NCBI GenBank assembly: GCA_002422045.1
Contig: DITG01000123.1
Span: 4,108 to 9,787, forward strand
DNA: 5,680 bases
Source: Acholeplasmataceae bacterium UBA6190
Lineage (GTDB): Bacteria; Bacillota_I; Bacilli_A; Acholeplasmatales; Acholeplasmataceae
Reading direction: 5' to 3'
The stretch's first letter is position 1. Each line of letters opens with the position of its first letter. Below the pieces are notes generated by a model. It searched no databases, was not told where the DNA came from, and saw only the letters and a program-made list of their open reading frames with translations. Positions 1 through 5,541 of the stretch are shown here, piece after piece. The position numbers and the translations under genes are program-made.

Positions 1-347
1 AAGTCCAGATTCGGCGTCGATTGGAGCACCTTGAGCATAATTTTCGGATATTCGAGTTTATCGATTTGAGAGCGTAAAGCACGCACTGCAGGTCCTTTGG
101 ATGCATTGAGCATCTTCATCTGGATTTGTCCCTGATCCGCACTTTTGGCCATCTGGCCACCCAGTGCATCGATTTCACGGACAACAATACCCTTCGCAGG
201 ACCTCCGATGGAGGGGTTGCAAGGCAAAGAAGCAACCTTGTTCAGGTTGCCTGTGACTAAAATGGTTTTCTTGTTCATGCGCGCCATGGCGAGTGCAGCT
301 TCGATGCCTGCGTGTCCTCCGCCAACGACGATACCGTCATAGATCAT
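1..347 (-). CDS. mnmG: MnmG (GidA) tRNA uridine-5-carboxymethylaminomethyl modification enzyme, N-terminal part
   Basis: The 115 residues present are the N-terminal FAD-binding part of MnmG; the rest lies beyond the left edge (family members are usually a little over 600 residues). The protein opens MIYDGIVVGGGHAGIEAA, with the dinucleotide-binding glycines at residues 9-14. It continues with the family signatures PCNPSIGGPAKG (42-53), REIDALGG (57-64) and MLNASKGPAVRALR (79-92). With MnmE, this family adds the carboxymethylaminomethyl (or aminomethyl) group to wobble uridine 34 of certain tRNAs, using FAD, NADH and a folate donor. It is cytoplasmic. The ATG at 347-345 is chosen because the protein starts exactly where homologues do and a long Shine-Dalgarno-like stretch (362-350) lies just upstream. 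The tkt stop is 17 bases away, so the two are probably co-transcribed. mnmG beside tkt rather than mnmE or rsmG is less usual. Identification is secure. Confidence 0.96.
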   Translation of the reverse strand, partial: MIYDGIVVGGGHAGIEAALAMARMNKKTILVTGNLNKVASLPCNPSIGGPAKGIVVREIDALGGQMAKSADQGQIQMKMLNASKGPAVRALRSQIDKLEYPKIMLKVLQSTPNLD

Positions 348-349
348 GT

Positions 350-362
350 GATCACTTTCTTT
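350..362 (-). promoter_or_regulatory. Extended Shine-Dalgarno site of mnmG
   Basis: Read on the minus strand the site is AAAGAAAGTGATC. It matches 11 of 13 bases of AAAGGAGGTGATC, the full complement of the usual 16S rRNA 3' end, and sits 2 bases before the ATG. The core GGAGG is degenerate (GAAAG), but the GTGATC extension is intact. This supports the start at 347. It lies in the short gap after tkt. Confidence 0.6.
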
Positions 363-364
363 TT

Positions 365-2317
365 TTATAGGACTTTCTTCAAGAAATATTCTGCAATCTT
401 TTCTTTGGAGAAGCCGTAAAGTTCTAATGCGACTTCAGCGGGAGCACTCACGCCAAAGGTGTCGATACCATACACGTGTTGAGTATATTTATACCAAGAT
501 TGGCTGCTTGCCATTTCAATCGCAAGTACTTTCGCACGCTTTGGCAAGACTGACTTCTGGTATTTGACCGTTTGTTTTTCAAATAAGTGGTGGGAAGGCA
601 TGCTCACAACACGTACGTCAATACCTCGTGCGAAAAGCAGTTTCTGCGTCTGGATGGCGAGATCAACTTCCGATCCTGAAGCAAGCAAGATACCATCAAG
701 CGTCGTTTGTTCTTTGGATACGACATAAGCGCCTTTGATTGTGCCTTCATAAGATGTGGTTGGATAGTTATTAACATTTTGTCTTGTCAAAATGATGGCG
801 GTTGGGGTTGCAATGGATTCCATCGCAATCTTCCATGCTGCTAGTGTTTCATTGGCATCTGCAGGACGAATGACATTTAAGTTGGGAATCGCTCTGAGTC
901 CGGCGAGTTGTTCAATCGGTTGATGGGTGGGTCCGTCTTCACCGACTGCGATCGAGTCATGCGAGAAAACGAAAATGGAAGGAATGTTCATGATGGCTGC
1001 CAGTCTGATCGATGGTTTCATGTAGTCTGAGAAGACAAAGAACGCACCACCAAACACACGAAGACCACCATGCAAGACCATACCGTTGACAATCGCGCCC
1101 ATGGCATGTTCTCTGACACCGAAATTCAAGTTTCTGGCCAAACGATTTTCTTTGGCATAATGACCGTCAGCACCCTTGGCTTTCGTGGATGCAGTCAGAT
1201 CCGCAGATCCTCCGATCAGATTCAAGTGTTGGCTTGAAAGTCTGGCAAGGACTTTACCGCTGATGTTACGGGTCGCTTCCTTGGCTCCTGCAACATCTGT
1301 TTGGAAATCTTCGAGTTTAACAGAAATCCGGTCTGCAACAAAGGATTCGAATAGGGCATACTCTTTAGGATATGCTACTTTGTAAGCTTCAACGAGCGCT
1401 TTCCATCTCCGGTGAACACGTTGTCCACGGAGTGCGACTTTCTTTCTGTAATGCTCATAAATATCTTGAGGAATGACAAAGGGATCATAGGTCCAGTTTA
1501 AGTTTTTTCTTAAGACCAACGCTTCTTCAGCACCCACAGGTGCACCATGCACTTTGCTGGTTCCTGCAACGCTTGTGCCAAATCCAATGATCGTCTTGAC
1601 TTCAATCAAGGTTGGTTTATCGGTTGATTTCTTCGCTTTGGCAATTGCCTTGTGAATATGTTCAAGATTGTTGCCATCTTCGACACGGATATATTGCCAA
1701 CCCATGGCTTCAAACTTGTTCTTATGTTGTTCGCTATAGGCAAGATTGACTTTGCCATCGAGTTGAATGTCATTGGAATCAAAGAGGACAATGAGTTTGC
1801 CCAATCCGAGATGTCCTGCCAAGCTGATAGATTCCAAGGCAACGCCTTCTTGTAAGTCACCGTCACCGCAAATGACATACGTATAGTGATCAATTAAATC
1901 AAAATTGGGTTTGTTGAAGCGTGCTGCCAGATGCGTTTCGGCAATCGCCATGCCAACAGCATTGGAAATCCCTTGTCCAAGAGGACCGGATGTCGTTTCA
2001 ACGCCTTCGGTATGACCATATTCTGGATGACCAGGAGTGTTACCAACTTGACGGAAATTCTTGAGATCCTCCATTGAAATCTTATAGCCTGACAGATGAT
2101 TGATGGCATAAAGCAACATCGATCCGTGTCCTGCTGACAAGATGAAACGGTCACGATTGAACCATTTTGGATTTTTGACATCAATGTTTAAGTGTTCTGT
2201 GAATAACTGATACGCCATCGGTGCTGATCCTAAGACAATCCCTGGGTGTCCGCTATTGGCTTTGTTGACTGCGTCGACACCCAACATGCGGATGGCGTTA
2301 ATTGCTCTTTGTTCCAT
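365..2317 (-). CDS. tkt: Transketolase
   Basis: A full-length 650-residue transketolase, the normal bacterial size. It moves two-carbon ketol units between sugar phosphates in the non-oxidative pentose phosphate pathway, using thiamine diphosphate and a divalent metal, in the cytoplasm. The N-terminal domain has NSGHPG (21-26), SAGHGS (61-66), GHTEGVETTSGPLGQG (101-116) and the cofactor motif GDGDLQEG (151-158) with N182 as the second metal ligand. The middle domain carries R350 and GGSADL (369-374) for substrate phosphate, GVREHAMGAI (400-409) with catalytic Glu 403, and SHDSIAVGEDGPTHQP (452-467). The C-terminal domain ends with FGVSAPAEVALELYGFSKE (621-639). The ATG at 2317 follows an AAGGA site (2333-2329), 11 bases away, embedded in the upstream gene, whose stop lies 20 bases inside tkt. 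Translational coupling is likely. No key residue is missing. Confidence 0.98.
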   Translation of the reverse strand: MEQRAINAIRMLGVDAVNKANSGHPGIVLGSAPMAYQLFTEHLNIDVKNPKWFNRDRFILSAGHGSMLLYAINHLSGYKISMEDLKNFRQVGNTPGHPEYGHTEGVETTSGPLGQGISNAVGMAIAETHLAARFNKPNFDLIDHYTYVICGDGDLQEGVALESISLAGHLGLGKLIVLFDSNDIQLDGKVNLAYSEQHKNKFEAMGWQYIRVEDGNNLEHIHKAIAKAKKSTDKPTLIEVKTIIGFGTSVAGTSKVHGAPVGAEEALVLRKNLNWTYDPFVIPQDIYEHYRKKVALRGQRVHRRWKALVEAYKVAYPKEYALFESFVADRISVKLEDFQTDVAGAKEATRNISGKVLARLSSQHLNLIGGSADLTASTKAKGADGHYAKENRLARNLNFGVREHAMGAIVNGMVLHGGLRVFGGAFFVFSDYMKPSIRLAAIMNIPSIFVFSHDSIAVGEDGPTHQPIEQLAGLRAIPNLNVIRPADANETLAAWKIAMESIATPTAIILTRQNVNNYPTTSYEGTIKGAYVVSKEQTTLDGILLASGSEVDLAIQTQKLLFARGIDVRVVSMPSHHLFEKQTVKYQKSVLPKRAKVLAIEMASSQSWYKYTQHVYGIDTFGVSAPAEVALELYGFSKEKIAEYFLKKVL

Positions 2318-2927
2318 TGGTTTCTTCTTCCTTTTTCTCTGTGATTTCTACTGTTTCTTGGACAGGTTCTTCTTCAAATTTGAAATATTCTTGGTAATGA
2401 ACGGCTTGGTTATCGACAAGCTTGTTGAAACGTTCGACACCCAGATAGTCACGGATTTCATCTTGTGTGTTTTTATTTTCCTGCGCGACTTTCTGATTCA
2501 AAAAGCGTCCTTGGAAAATGTTACCGATGATGACCAAAACCACCATACCAATCAGGATTTCCATCGTATAGTCAGGAAACAGCCAAGTGGCTAAACCTGC
2601 GACAACAACATATAACACCAGGGAAGGAATCATGAACCAATTGTTCATTTTCTTGCTTAATGCGCCGACTTTAGATAAAAAGTTCAGCCAAATCGTATTG
2701 ACTTCAGGGAGATAGAAGTCAGATAGCAGTTCATAATAACGCTTTTCAACCAGCACCTTGAAGTTGTTGCCATCGGAAGTCCAGATGGCAAATCTGCCCT
2801 TGGATGCGAATTGAAACAGGTAAGGTGTATCATTTAAATAGTGAAATTCGACAATCTTCCCGTTGATTTCTTGAGTATCAAAGGGCTCTTGAGTCAACTG
2901 TGCATAAATTTTGGGATTCAGTTTCAT
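2298..2927 (-). CDS. Membrane protein of unknown function, upstream of tkt
   Basis: I do not recognise the family of this 209-residue protein. The first 90 or so residues look soluble and mixed alpha/beta, rich in aromatic residues (PYLFQFASKGRFAIWTSDG, 35-53). Two adjacent hydrophobic segments follow, about 97-117 and 122-139, forming a helical hairpin. The last 70 residues are soluble and charged, ending in a glutamate- and lysine-rich tail (184-206). There is no signal peptide or catalytic motif that I can see. With two membrane helices both ends should be on the same side, probably the cytoplasm (inferred). The ATG at 2927 has GGAGG (2940-2936) 8 bases upstream and its own extended -10 promoter, so it heads the transcript leading into tkt and mnmG. 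Its stop overlaps tkt by 20 bases, and the purine-rich codons of its tail double as the tkt ribosome-binding site. A real gene is very likely; its role is unknown. Confidence 0.88.
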   Translation of the reverse strand: MKLNPKIYAQLTQEPFDTQEINGKIVEFHYLNDTPYLFQFASKGRFAIWTSDGNNFKVLVEKRYYELLSDFYLPEVNTIWLNFLSKVGALSKKMNNWFMIPSLVLYVVVAGLATWLFPDYTMEILIGMVVLVIIGNIFQGRFLNQKVAQENKNTQDEIRDYLGVERFNKLVDNQAVHYQEYFKFEEEPVQETVEITEKKEEETNGTKSN

Positions 2928-2949
2928 AGGTCATTCCTCCATTATTTTC

Positions 2950-2958
2950 ATTATAACA
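2950..2958 (-). promoter_or_regulatory. Extended -10 promoter for the unknown membrane protein-tkt-mnmG transcript
   Basis: On the minus strand a perfect TATAAT (2955-2950) is preceded by TG and one base, giving TGTTATAAT, an extended -10 element. The expected -35 window (about 2973-2978) reads TCATGA, a poor match, so the promoter would depend on the extended -10. Transcription would start near 2943, leaving a leader of about 16 bases that holds the GGAGG site. It lies between the ffs 3' end and the gene at 2927, where a new transcript is expected. Confidence 0.7.
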
Positions 2959-3001
2959 TCATCTGGTTTCAATCATGACGCTTATAGCGTTTTCATCCAT
3001 C

Positions 3002-3112
3002 AAAAATCCCCATCTGGCATCATCATCCACATCGTAGACCTGCTTATGGCTGCTTCAGTCAAGACCTGACCAGGTTCACAAGTGACGATTGAATGATGAT
3101 GCCGGATGGGGA
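3002..3112 (-). ncRNA. ffs: Signal recognition particle RNA, short (4.5S-like) bacterial type
   Basis: This is the RNA scaffold of the signal recognition particle. It binds Ffh and directs ribosomes making membrane proteins to FtsY. The conserved domain IV lies at 3071-3048: GGTCAGGTC, then an apical loop, then GAAGCAGCC. Flanking segments pair: ACCTG with CAGGT, and ATCGT with ACGAT. The outer 5' strand (3112-3091) pairs with the 3' strand (3007-3028) in a helix of about 22 positions with one C-A mismatch and one wobble. A run of five U (3006-3002) follows, so the closing helix may also act as terminator. At about 110 nucleotides there is no Alu domain, unlike the roughly 270-nucleotide scRNA of Bacillus. 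The apical loop reads UGAC between U and U instead of the usual GGAA. The 5' end lies about 2 bases after the tadA stop, and exact ends are inferred from pairing. Confidence 0.95.
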
Positions 3113-3114
3113 AT

Positions 3115-3621
3115 TCATTTTTTTTCTCTGAGTTTCTTGAAAAACGACTGAATCAGTGATTTGCTTTCTTGTTCCATCATTCCGGATTCGACATGAATCT
3201 GGTGATTGAAGGGAATGTCTAGCAATTTGACGACACTGTCAACACCGCCAGCTTTCGTATCTTTGGTTGCATAATAAAGATTTTTGACTCTGGCTTGAAT
3301 CATGGCACCTGCACACATCGGGCAAGGCTCCAGTGTCACATACACATCACAATCTTCAAGTCTCCAACTCCCGATTTTCTGACTTGCCTTGAGCATGGCA
3401 AGAAATTCGGCGTGTGCATGAAATGATTGTTTTTGTTCTCTCAAGTTATGCGCTCTCGCAATGATTTTACCCTCATGGACGACAACCGCACCGACAGGCA
3501 CTTCGTCTTTCATCAAGGCTTTCTTTGCTTCATGGAGTGCAGCAACCATGAATTTAACGTTTGGTTGTTGGTTTTCCTGGGACTTCATGATAATGTCTCG
3601 ATCTTGGCTCATAAGATTCAT
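3115..3621 (-). CDS. tadA: tRNA-specific adenosine deaminase TadA
   Basis: A cytidine-deaminase-fold enzyme that converts adenosine 34 to inosine in tRNA-Arg(ACG), so that one tRNA reads several arginine codons. It is cytoplasmic, zinc-dependent and usually essential. The zinc and catalytic motif HAE is at residues 70-72, and the second motif TLEPCPMCAGAM (96-107) supplies zinc ligands C100 and C103. EVPVGAVVV (40-48) and RAHNLRE (56-62) are family-typical. The start is uncertain. The longest reading (3621, 168 residues) overlaps tdk by 68 bases and has only a weak AGG before it. Start codons at 3612, 3588 and 3549 are also in frame. Comparison with the known lengths of E. coli and Bacillus TadA favours 3588 (157 residues, 35-base overlap); 3549 would leave almost nothing before the first helix. 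None has a good Shine-Dalgarno site, so coupling to tdk translation is likely. The stop TGA lies directly before ffs. Confidence 0.95.
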   Translation of the reverse strand: MNLMSQDRDIIMKSQENQQPNVKFMVAALHEAKKALMKDEVPVGAVVVHEGKIIARAHNLREQKQSFHAHAEFLAMLKASQKIGSWRLEDCDVYVTLEPCPMCAGAMIQARVKNLYYATKDTKAGGVDSVVKLLDIPFNHQIHVESGMMEQESKSLIQSFFKKLREKK

Positions 3622-4147
3622 TGGCGCCTACCAATATGATAGGATCGTTGTAATGCGCCGGCTTGCCATTGATGATCCGCTGCGTGCGGGTTGCTGGCAA
3701 ACCGCTTTTGACGCAGATTGCTGTGAGTTTCGTGACAAACTCAGCTCTGGCGAGCAGTTCGGGCATCGGTCCGAAAGGTTCTCCTCTGAAATCACTGTCG
3801 AGTCCGCCGACGATGACACGAATGCCTTTGTCTGCAAGTTCTTCGGCGACTCCGATGATTTCTGAATCGAAAAACTGAACTTCGTCAATCACGACTGCAT
3901 CGGTTTCAGGTTTGATAAAGCTCAAGATTTCAACGCTTTTTTCAATGATGATCGATGGTTTTTTCGATAGATTGTGCGACACGATTTCGCCTATTGCGTA
4001 GCGTGTGTCAATCTTCGGTTTGAAGACTAAGACATTCTGTTTCGCATATTCCAGTCGCTTGATGCGTCTGATCAATTCTTCGGTTTTGCCTGCGAACATC
4101 GGTCCGCATACGACTTCGATGAATCCGTTTTTATAGGTATGATACAT
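3554..4147 (-). CDS. tdk: Thymidine kinase (type II, TK1-like), zinc-site cysteines mostly lost
   Basis: A 197-residue thymidine kinase of the TK1/bacterial type, which phosphorylates thymidine to dTMP with ATP in the salvage pathway. The P-loop GPMFAGKTEEL is at residues 15-25, the Walker B region IDEVQFF at 87-93 (E89 is the likely catalytic base), and GLDSDFRGEPFGPMPELL at 115-132. The substrate-binding lasso region follows (TAICVKSGLPATRTQR, 142-157). Relatives usually have CxxC in the lasso region and CRxC near the end as four zinc ligands. Here they read C145, S148, S183 and Y186, so only one cysteine remains. The rest of the fold is intact and there is no frameshift, so the enzyme is probably active without the structural zinc (inference). 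The ATG at 4147 has AAGGAG (4161-4156) 8 bases upstream. It follows rpmE across a terminator and may overlap tadA. Confidence 0.97.
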   Translation of the reverse strand: MYHTYKNGFIEVVCGPMFAGKTEELIRRIKRLEYAKQNVLVFKPKIDTRYAIGEIVSHNLSKKPSIIIEKSVEILSFIKPETDAVVIDEVQFFDSEIIGVAEELADKGIRVIVGGLDSDFRGEPFGPMPELLARAEFVTKLTAICVKSGLPATRTQRIINGKPAHYNDPIILVGANESYEPRSRHYHEVPGKPTTKR

Positions 4148-4176
4148 GTCAGAGACTCCTTCATCTACTCATTTTT

Positions 4177-4203
4177 AATAAAAAACGTGATGTGAGATCA
4201 CGT
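4177..4203 (-). terminator. Intrinsic terminator after rpmE
   Basis: On the minus strand a perfect 7-bp stem (ACGTGAT at 4203-4197 and ATCACGT at 4191-4185) encloses a 5-base loop and runs straight into a U-rich tract (TTTTT then ATT, 4184-4177). It starts 10 bases after the rpmE stop and ends 16 bases before the tdk Shine-Dalgarno site. tdk must be reached by partial read-through or by a promoter I could not see. Confidence 0.88.
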
Positions 4204-4213
4204 ATTTTGTCAA

Positions 4214-4426
4214 TTACTTCTTCTCGTTCAGACCGTAACGTTTGTTGAACTTTTCAACGCGTCCGGCAGCCTGGATAAACGTCTGCTGTCCTGTGTAGAA
4301 TGGATGGCAGTTAGCACAGGTGTCGATGCGGAAATTCTGAGAAGTCGTTCCAACTTCATATTCGTGACCGCAAGTGGAGCACTTGATCTTCTGTACGCTG
4401 TATTTTGGGTGAATGCCTGGTTTCAT
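4214..4426 (-). CDS. rpmE: 50S ribosomal protein L31, zinc-binding (C+) form
   Basis: Ribosomal protein L31 of the large subunit, which helps bridge the 50S and 30S subunits near the central protuberance. With the start at 4426 it has 70 residues, the usual length, and begins MKPGIHPKYS like its relatives. The zinc ligands are all present: CSTC (residues 16-19) and CANC (37-40), then HPFYTG (41-46) and GRVEKFNKRYG (55-65). This is therefore the zinc form, not the cysteine-less paralogue used under zinc starvation. The reading frame could extend to an ATG at 4459, but AAGGAG at 4440-4435 sits 8 bases before 4426 and the longer N-terminus would be unlike the family. It has its own promoter (4506-4478), a leader hairpin, and a terminator just downstream. 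The rpmE-tdk order is also found in Bacillus. Confidence 0.97.
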   Translation of the reverse strand: MKPGIHPKYSVQKIKCSTCGHEYEVGTTSQNFRIDTCANCHPFYTGQQTFIQAAGRVEKFNKRYGLNEKK

Positions 4427-4443
4427 TTCTTTTTCTCCTTCCG

Positions 4444-4461
4444 CCATGACAAGAGTCATAG
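4444..4461 (-). promoter_or_regulatory. Leader hairpin upstream of the rpmE ribosome-binding site
   Basis: In the rpmE leader, CTATGAC (4461-4455) and GTCATGG (4450-4444) form a 7-bp stem with one U-G wobble around the loop TCTT. It ends 3 bases before the AAGGAG site. Stem-loops next to the start site are used for feedback control of several ribosomal protein genes, and E. coli rpmE is reported to be autoregulated. A regulatory role here is inferred from position only. Confidence 0.4.
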
Positions 4462-4477
4462 TAAGTTTTGCACAATG

Positions 4478-4506
4478 ATTATATCATTACAAATCGGGTT
4501 AATCAA
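4478..4506 (-). promoter_or_regulatory. SigA-type promoter of rpmE
   Basis: On the minus strand the -35 box TTGATT (4506-4501) is separated by exactly 17 bases from a perfect -10 TATAAT (4483-4478). A TG one base before the -10 adds an extended -10 element. Transcription would start near 4471, giving a leader of about 45 bases to the rpmE ATG at 4426. It sits in the 105-base gap after the Gx transporter gene, separating the two transcripts. Confidence 0.85.
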
Positions 4507-4531
4507 GCCCAATCGATTGAAAAATGAAGAA

Positions 4532-5044
4532 TCAACTTTCGACTTCGTTATGCCAAGTCTGCCAGATGATGAGAAACCGCTGTGCGATGATCCCTGTGAG
4601 TGCACCTGCCGGAATACTCAAAAATAGCATGATAGGGAGATAAAACACCACTGCGGTGCTACCAATGACAAAGATACCACCGATGATTTGACCGATACAG
4701 TGAAACACGGATCCGATCACGCTAACACCGAGTACACCAAAGAAATTGGTTTTCTTGAAGAAACCCATCGCAAGGGTTGCTGCAACACCACCTGAAAGAC
4801 TCATCACGAAAATCGGAGAAAGCAATTTGCCTGTGAGCATCGAAACCAGAAGCACTCGAAGCAGCATCAAGGATGCACTATCTTTGAACGAATAGACGTA
4901 AAGAACGATCAATGTGACGACGTTTGCGATACCGAGTTTAGCGCCAGGCACAGGAATGACTGGAATCTGGGATTCAATGATGTTCAAGACAATCGCAATG
5001 GCCAGAAAATTGGCCAGTAGCGTCATTTTACGTGTTTTCTTCAT
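4532..5044 (-). CDS. Gx transporter family membrane protein (heptaprenyl diphosphate synthase component I-like domain)
   Basis: A 170-residue, very hydrophobic integral membrane protein with about six predicted helices (roughly 8-26, 36-52, 57-75, 78-94, 103-125, 131-157). PVPGAKLGIANVVTL (31-45) and the region GKLLSPIFVMSLSGG (72-86), FHCIGQ (114-119), match my memory of the family labelled Gx transporter or heptaprenyl diphosphate synthase component I. The fold resembles ECF-type substrate-binding membrane components. The older enzyme label is probably misleading, because there is no prenyl transferase motif. The ATG at 5044 is 3 bases after the stop of the NusG domain II gene and has no clear Shine-Dalgarno site, suggesting coupled translation. 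In Listeria a protein that I recall as being of this family (EetB) belongs to the flavin-based extracellular electron transfer locus. A role in flavin, quinone or electron-transfer assembly is inferred from context. Confidence 0.85.
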   Translation of the reverse strand: MKKTRKMTLLANFLAIAIVLNIIESQIPVIPVPGAKLGIANVVTLIVLYVYSFKDSASLMLLRVLLVSMLTGKLLSPIFVMSLSGGVAATLAMGFFKKTNFFGVLGVSVIGSVFHCIGQIIGGIFVIGSTAVVFYLPIMLFLSIPAGALTGIIAQRFLIIWQTWHNEVES

Positions 5045-5047
5045 GAG

Positions 5048-5539
5048 CTAGACGACAAAGTCTTCGCTGTCATTGGTTCCGAATTCGACACGAATACGGT
5101 TCGGCAGACAGATCAGTGGTTTGCCTGTGGAAACTCCTTCCCGGCTACAGATATTATTGGGGCTTTGTTCTTCGATGATTTCAACACTGCCACGGTGTTC
5201 ACCGGTAGCAAATGTATACCGGATGACAACAATCTGACGAACACCACCCACGGTATAATCACCTAAAAGTGTGACGGTCTGATTGTCCAAATCGATGATT
5301 GGAAAATTGCCGTAACCTTCCGGAACGATTTGATTATAGTTCTTCTTGACTTCAAAATTGACAAAATCAATCGTGACAATCGGATCTGGTGATGATCCAT
5401 AATAGATGTTTGCGACTTGCTGGTCTCCAGAAAAAACAAACAACTGGAATGCAAAATAGACGCCTGCTACCAAGAGAAAAAGGACCACGAGTAACAAAAC
5501 ATCTCTTTTGTTTTTCGATGTGTTCCTGATTTCTGTCAT
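5048..5539 (-). CDS. NusG domain II-containing membrane-anchored protein
   Basis: A 163-residue protein with a positively charged N-terminus (NKRD, 10-13) and one membrane helix at about 14-36. The rest should lie outside the cytoplasm (inferred from the positive-inside rule). The C-terminal part, SPNNICSREGVSTGKPLICLPNRIRVEF (starting at 126), matches the stand-alone NusG domain II family, with the typical spaced cysteines C131 and C144 and the LPN motif. Despite the name it lacks the NusG N-terminal domain and is not a transcription factor. The two cysteines could form a disulfide. The ATG at 5539 has GAGGA (5553-5549) 9 bases upstream, inside the end of the preceding gene, and the spacing to that gene is 2 bases. 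I recall the Listeria EetA protein as belonging to this family. Its partner is the Gx transporter 3 bases downstream. Confidence 0.85.
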   Translation of the reverse strand: MTEIRNTSKNKRDVLLLVVLFLLVAGVYFAFQLFVFSGDQQVANIYYGSSPDPIVTIDFVNFEVKKNYNQIVPEGYGNFPIIDLDNQTVTLLGDYTVGGVRQIVVIRYTFATGEHRGSVEIIEEQSPNNICSREGVSTGKPLICLPNRIRVEFGTNDSEDFVV

Positions 5540-5541
5540 GA

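Noticed and set aside
2256..2594. Open reading frames on the plus strand, including ones over 100 codons (2256-2594, 3461-3865, 4304-4627).
   Set aside because: They lie opposite well-identified genes, have no recognisable protein motifs and no convincing ribosome-binding sites.
2932..2934. ATG inside GGAGGAATGACC as an alternative start for the gene at 2927.
   Set aside because: It is out of frame with that gene and touches the Shine-Dalgarno site with almost no spacing.
2978..2990. Inverted repeat ACGCT-TAT-AGCGT between ffs and the next gene, as a terminator or operator.
   Set aside because: Only 5 bp with a 3-base loop, and no U-tract follows on the transcribed (minus) strand. It overlaps a weak -35 region, but there is nothing else to support an operator.
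3018..3027. The CAT repeats near 3018-3027 and their partner near 3093-3100, as a microsatellite or mobile-element inverted repeat.
   Set aside because: They are the two strands of the closing helix of the SRP RNA.
4208..4213. A perfect TTGACA on the minus strand just after the rpmE stop, as a possible -35 for tdk.
   Set aside because: At 16-18 base spacing the -10 position falls in the terminator stem and reads TCACGT or similar. The nearest AT-rich hexamer (TATTAA, 4180-4175) is 27 bases away.
4427..4459. N-terminal extension of L31 by 11 residues, starting at 4459.
   Set aside because: The family starts at MKxGIHP, an AAGGAG site is correctly spaced for 4426, and the 4459 ATG lies inside the leader hairpin.
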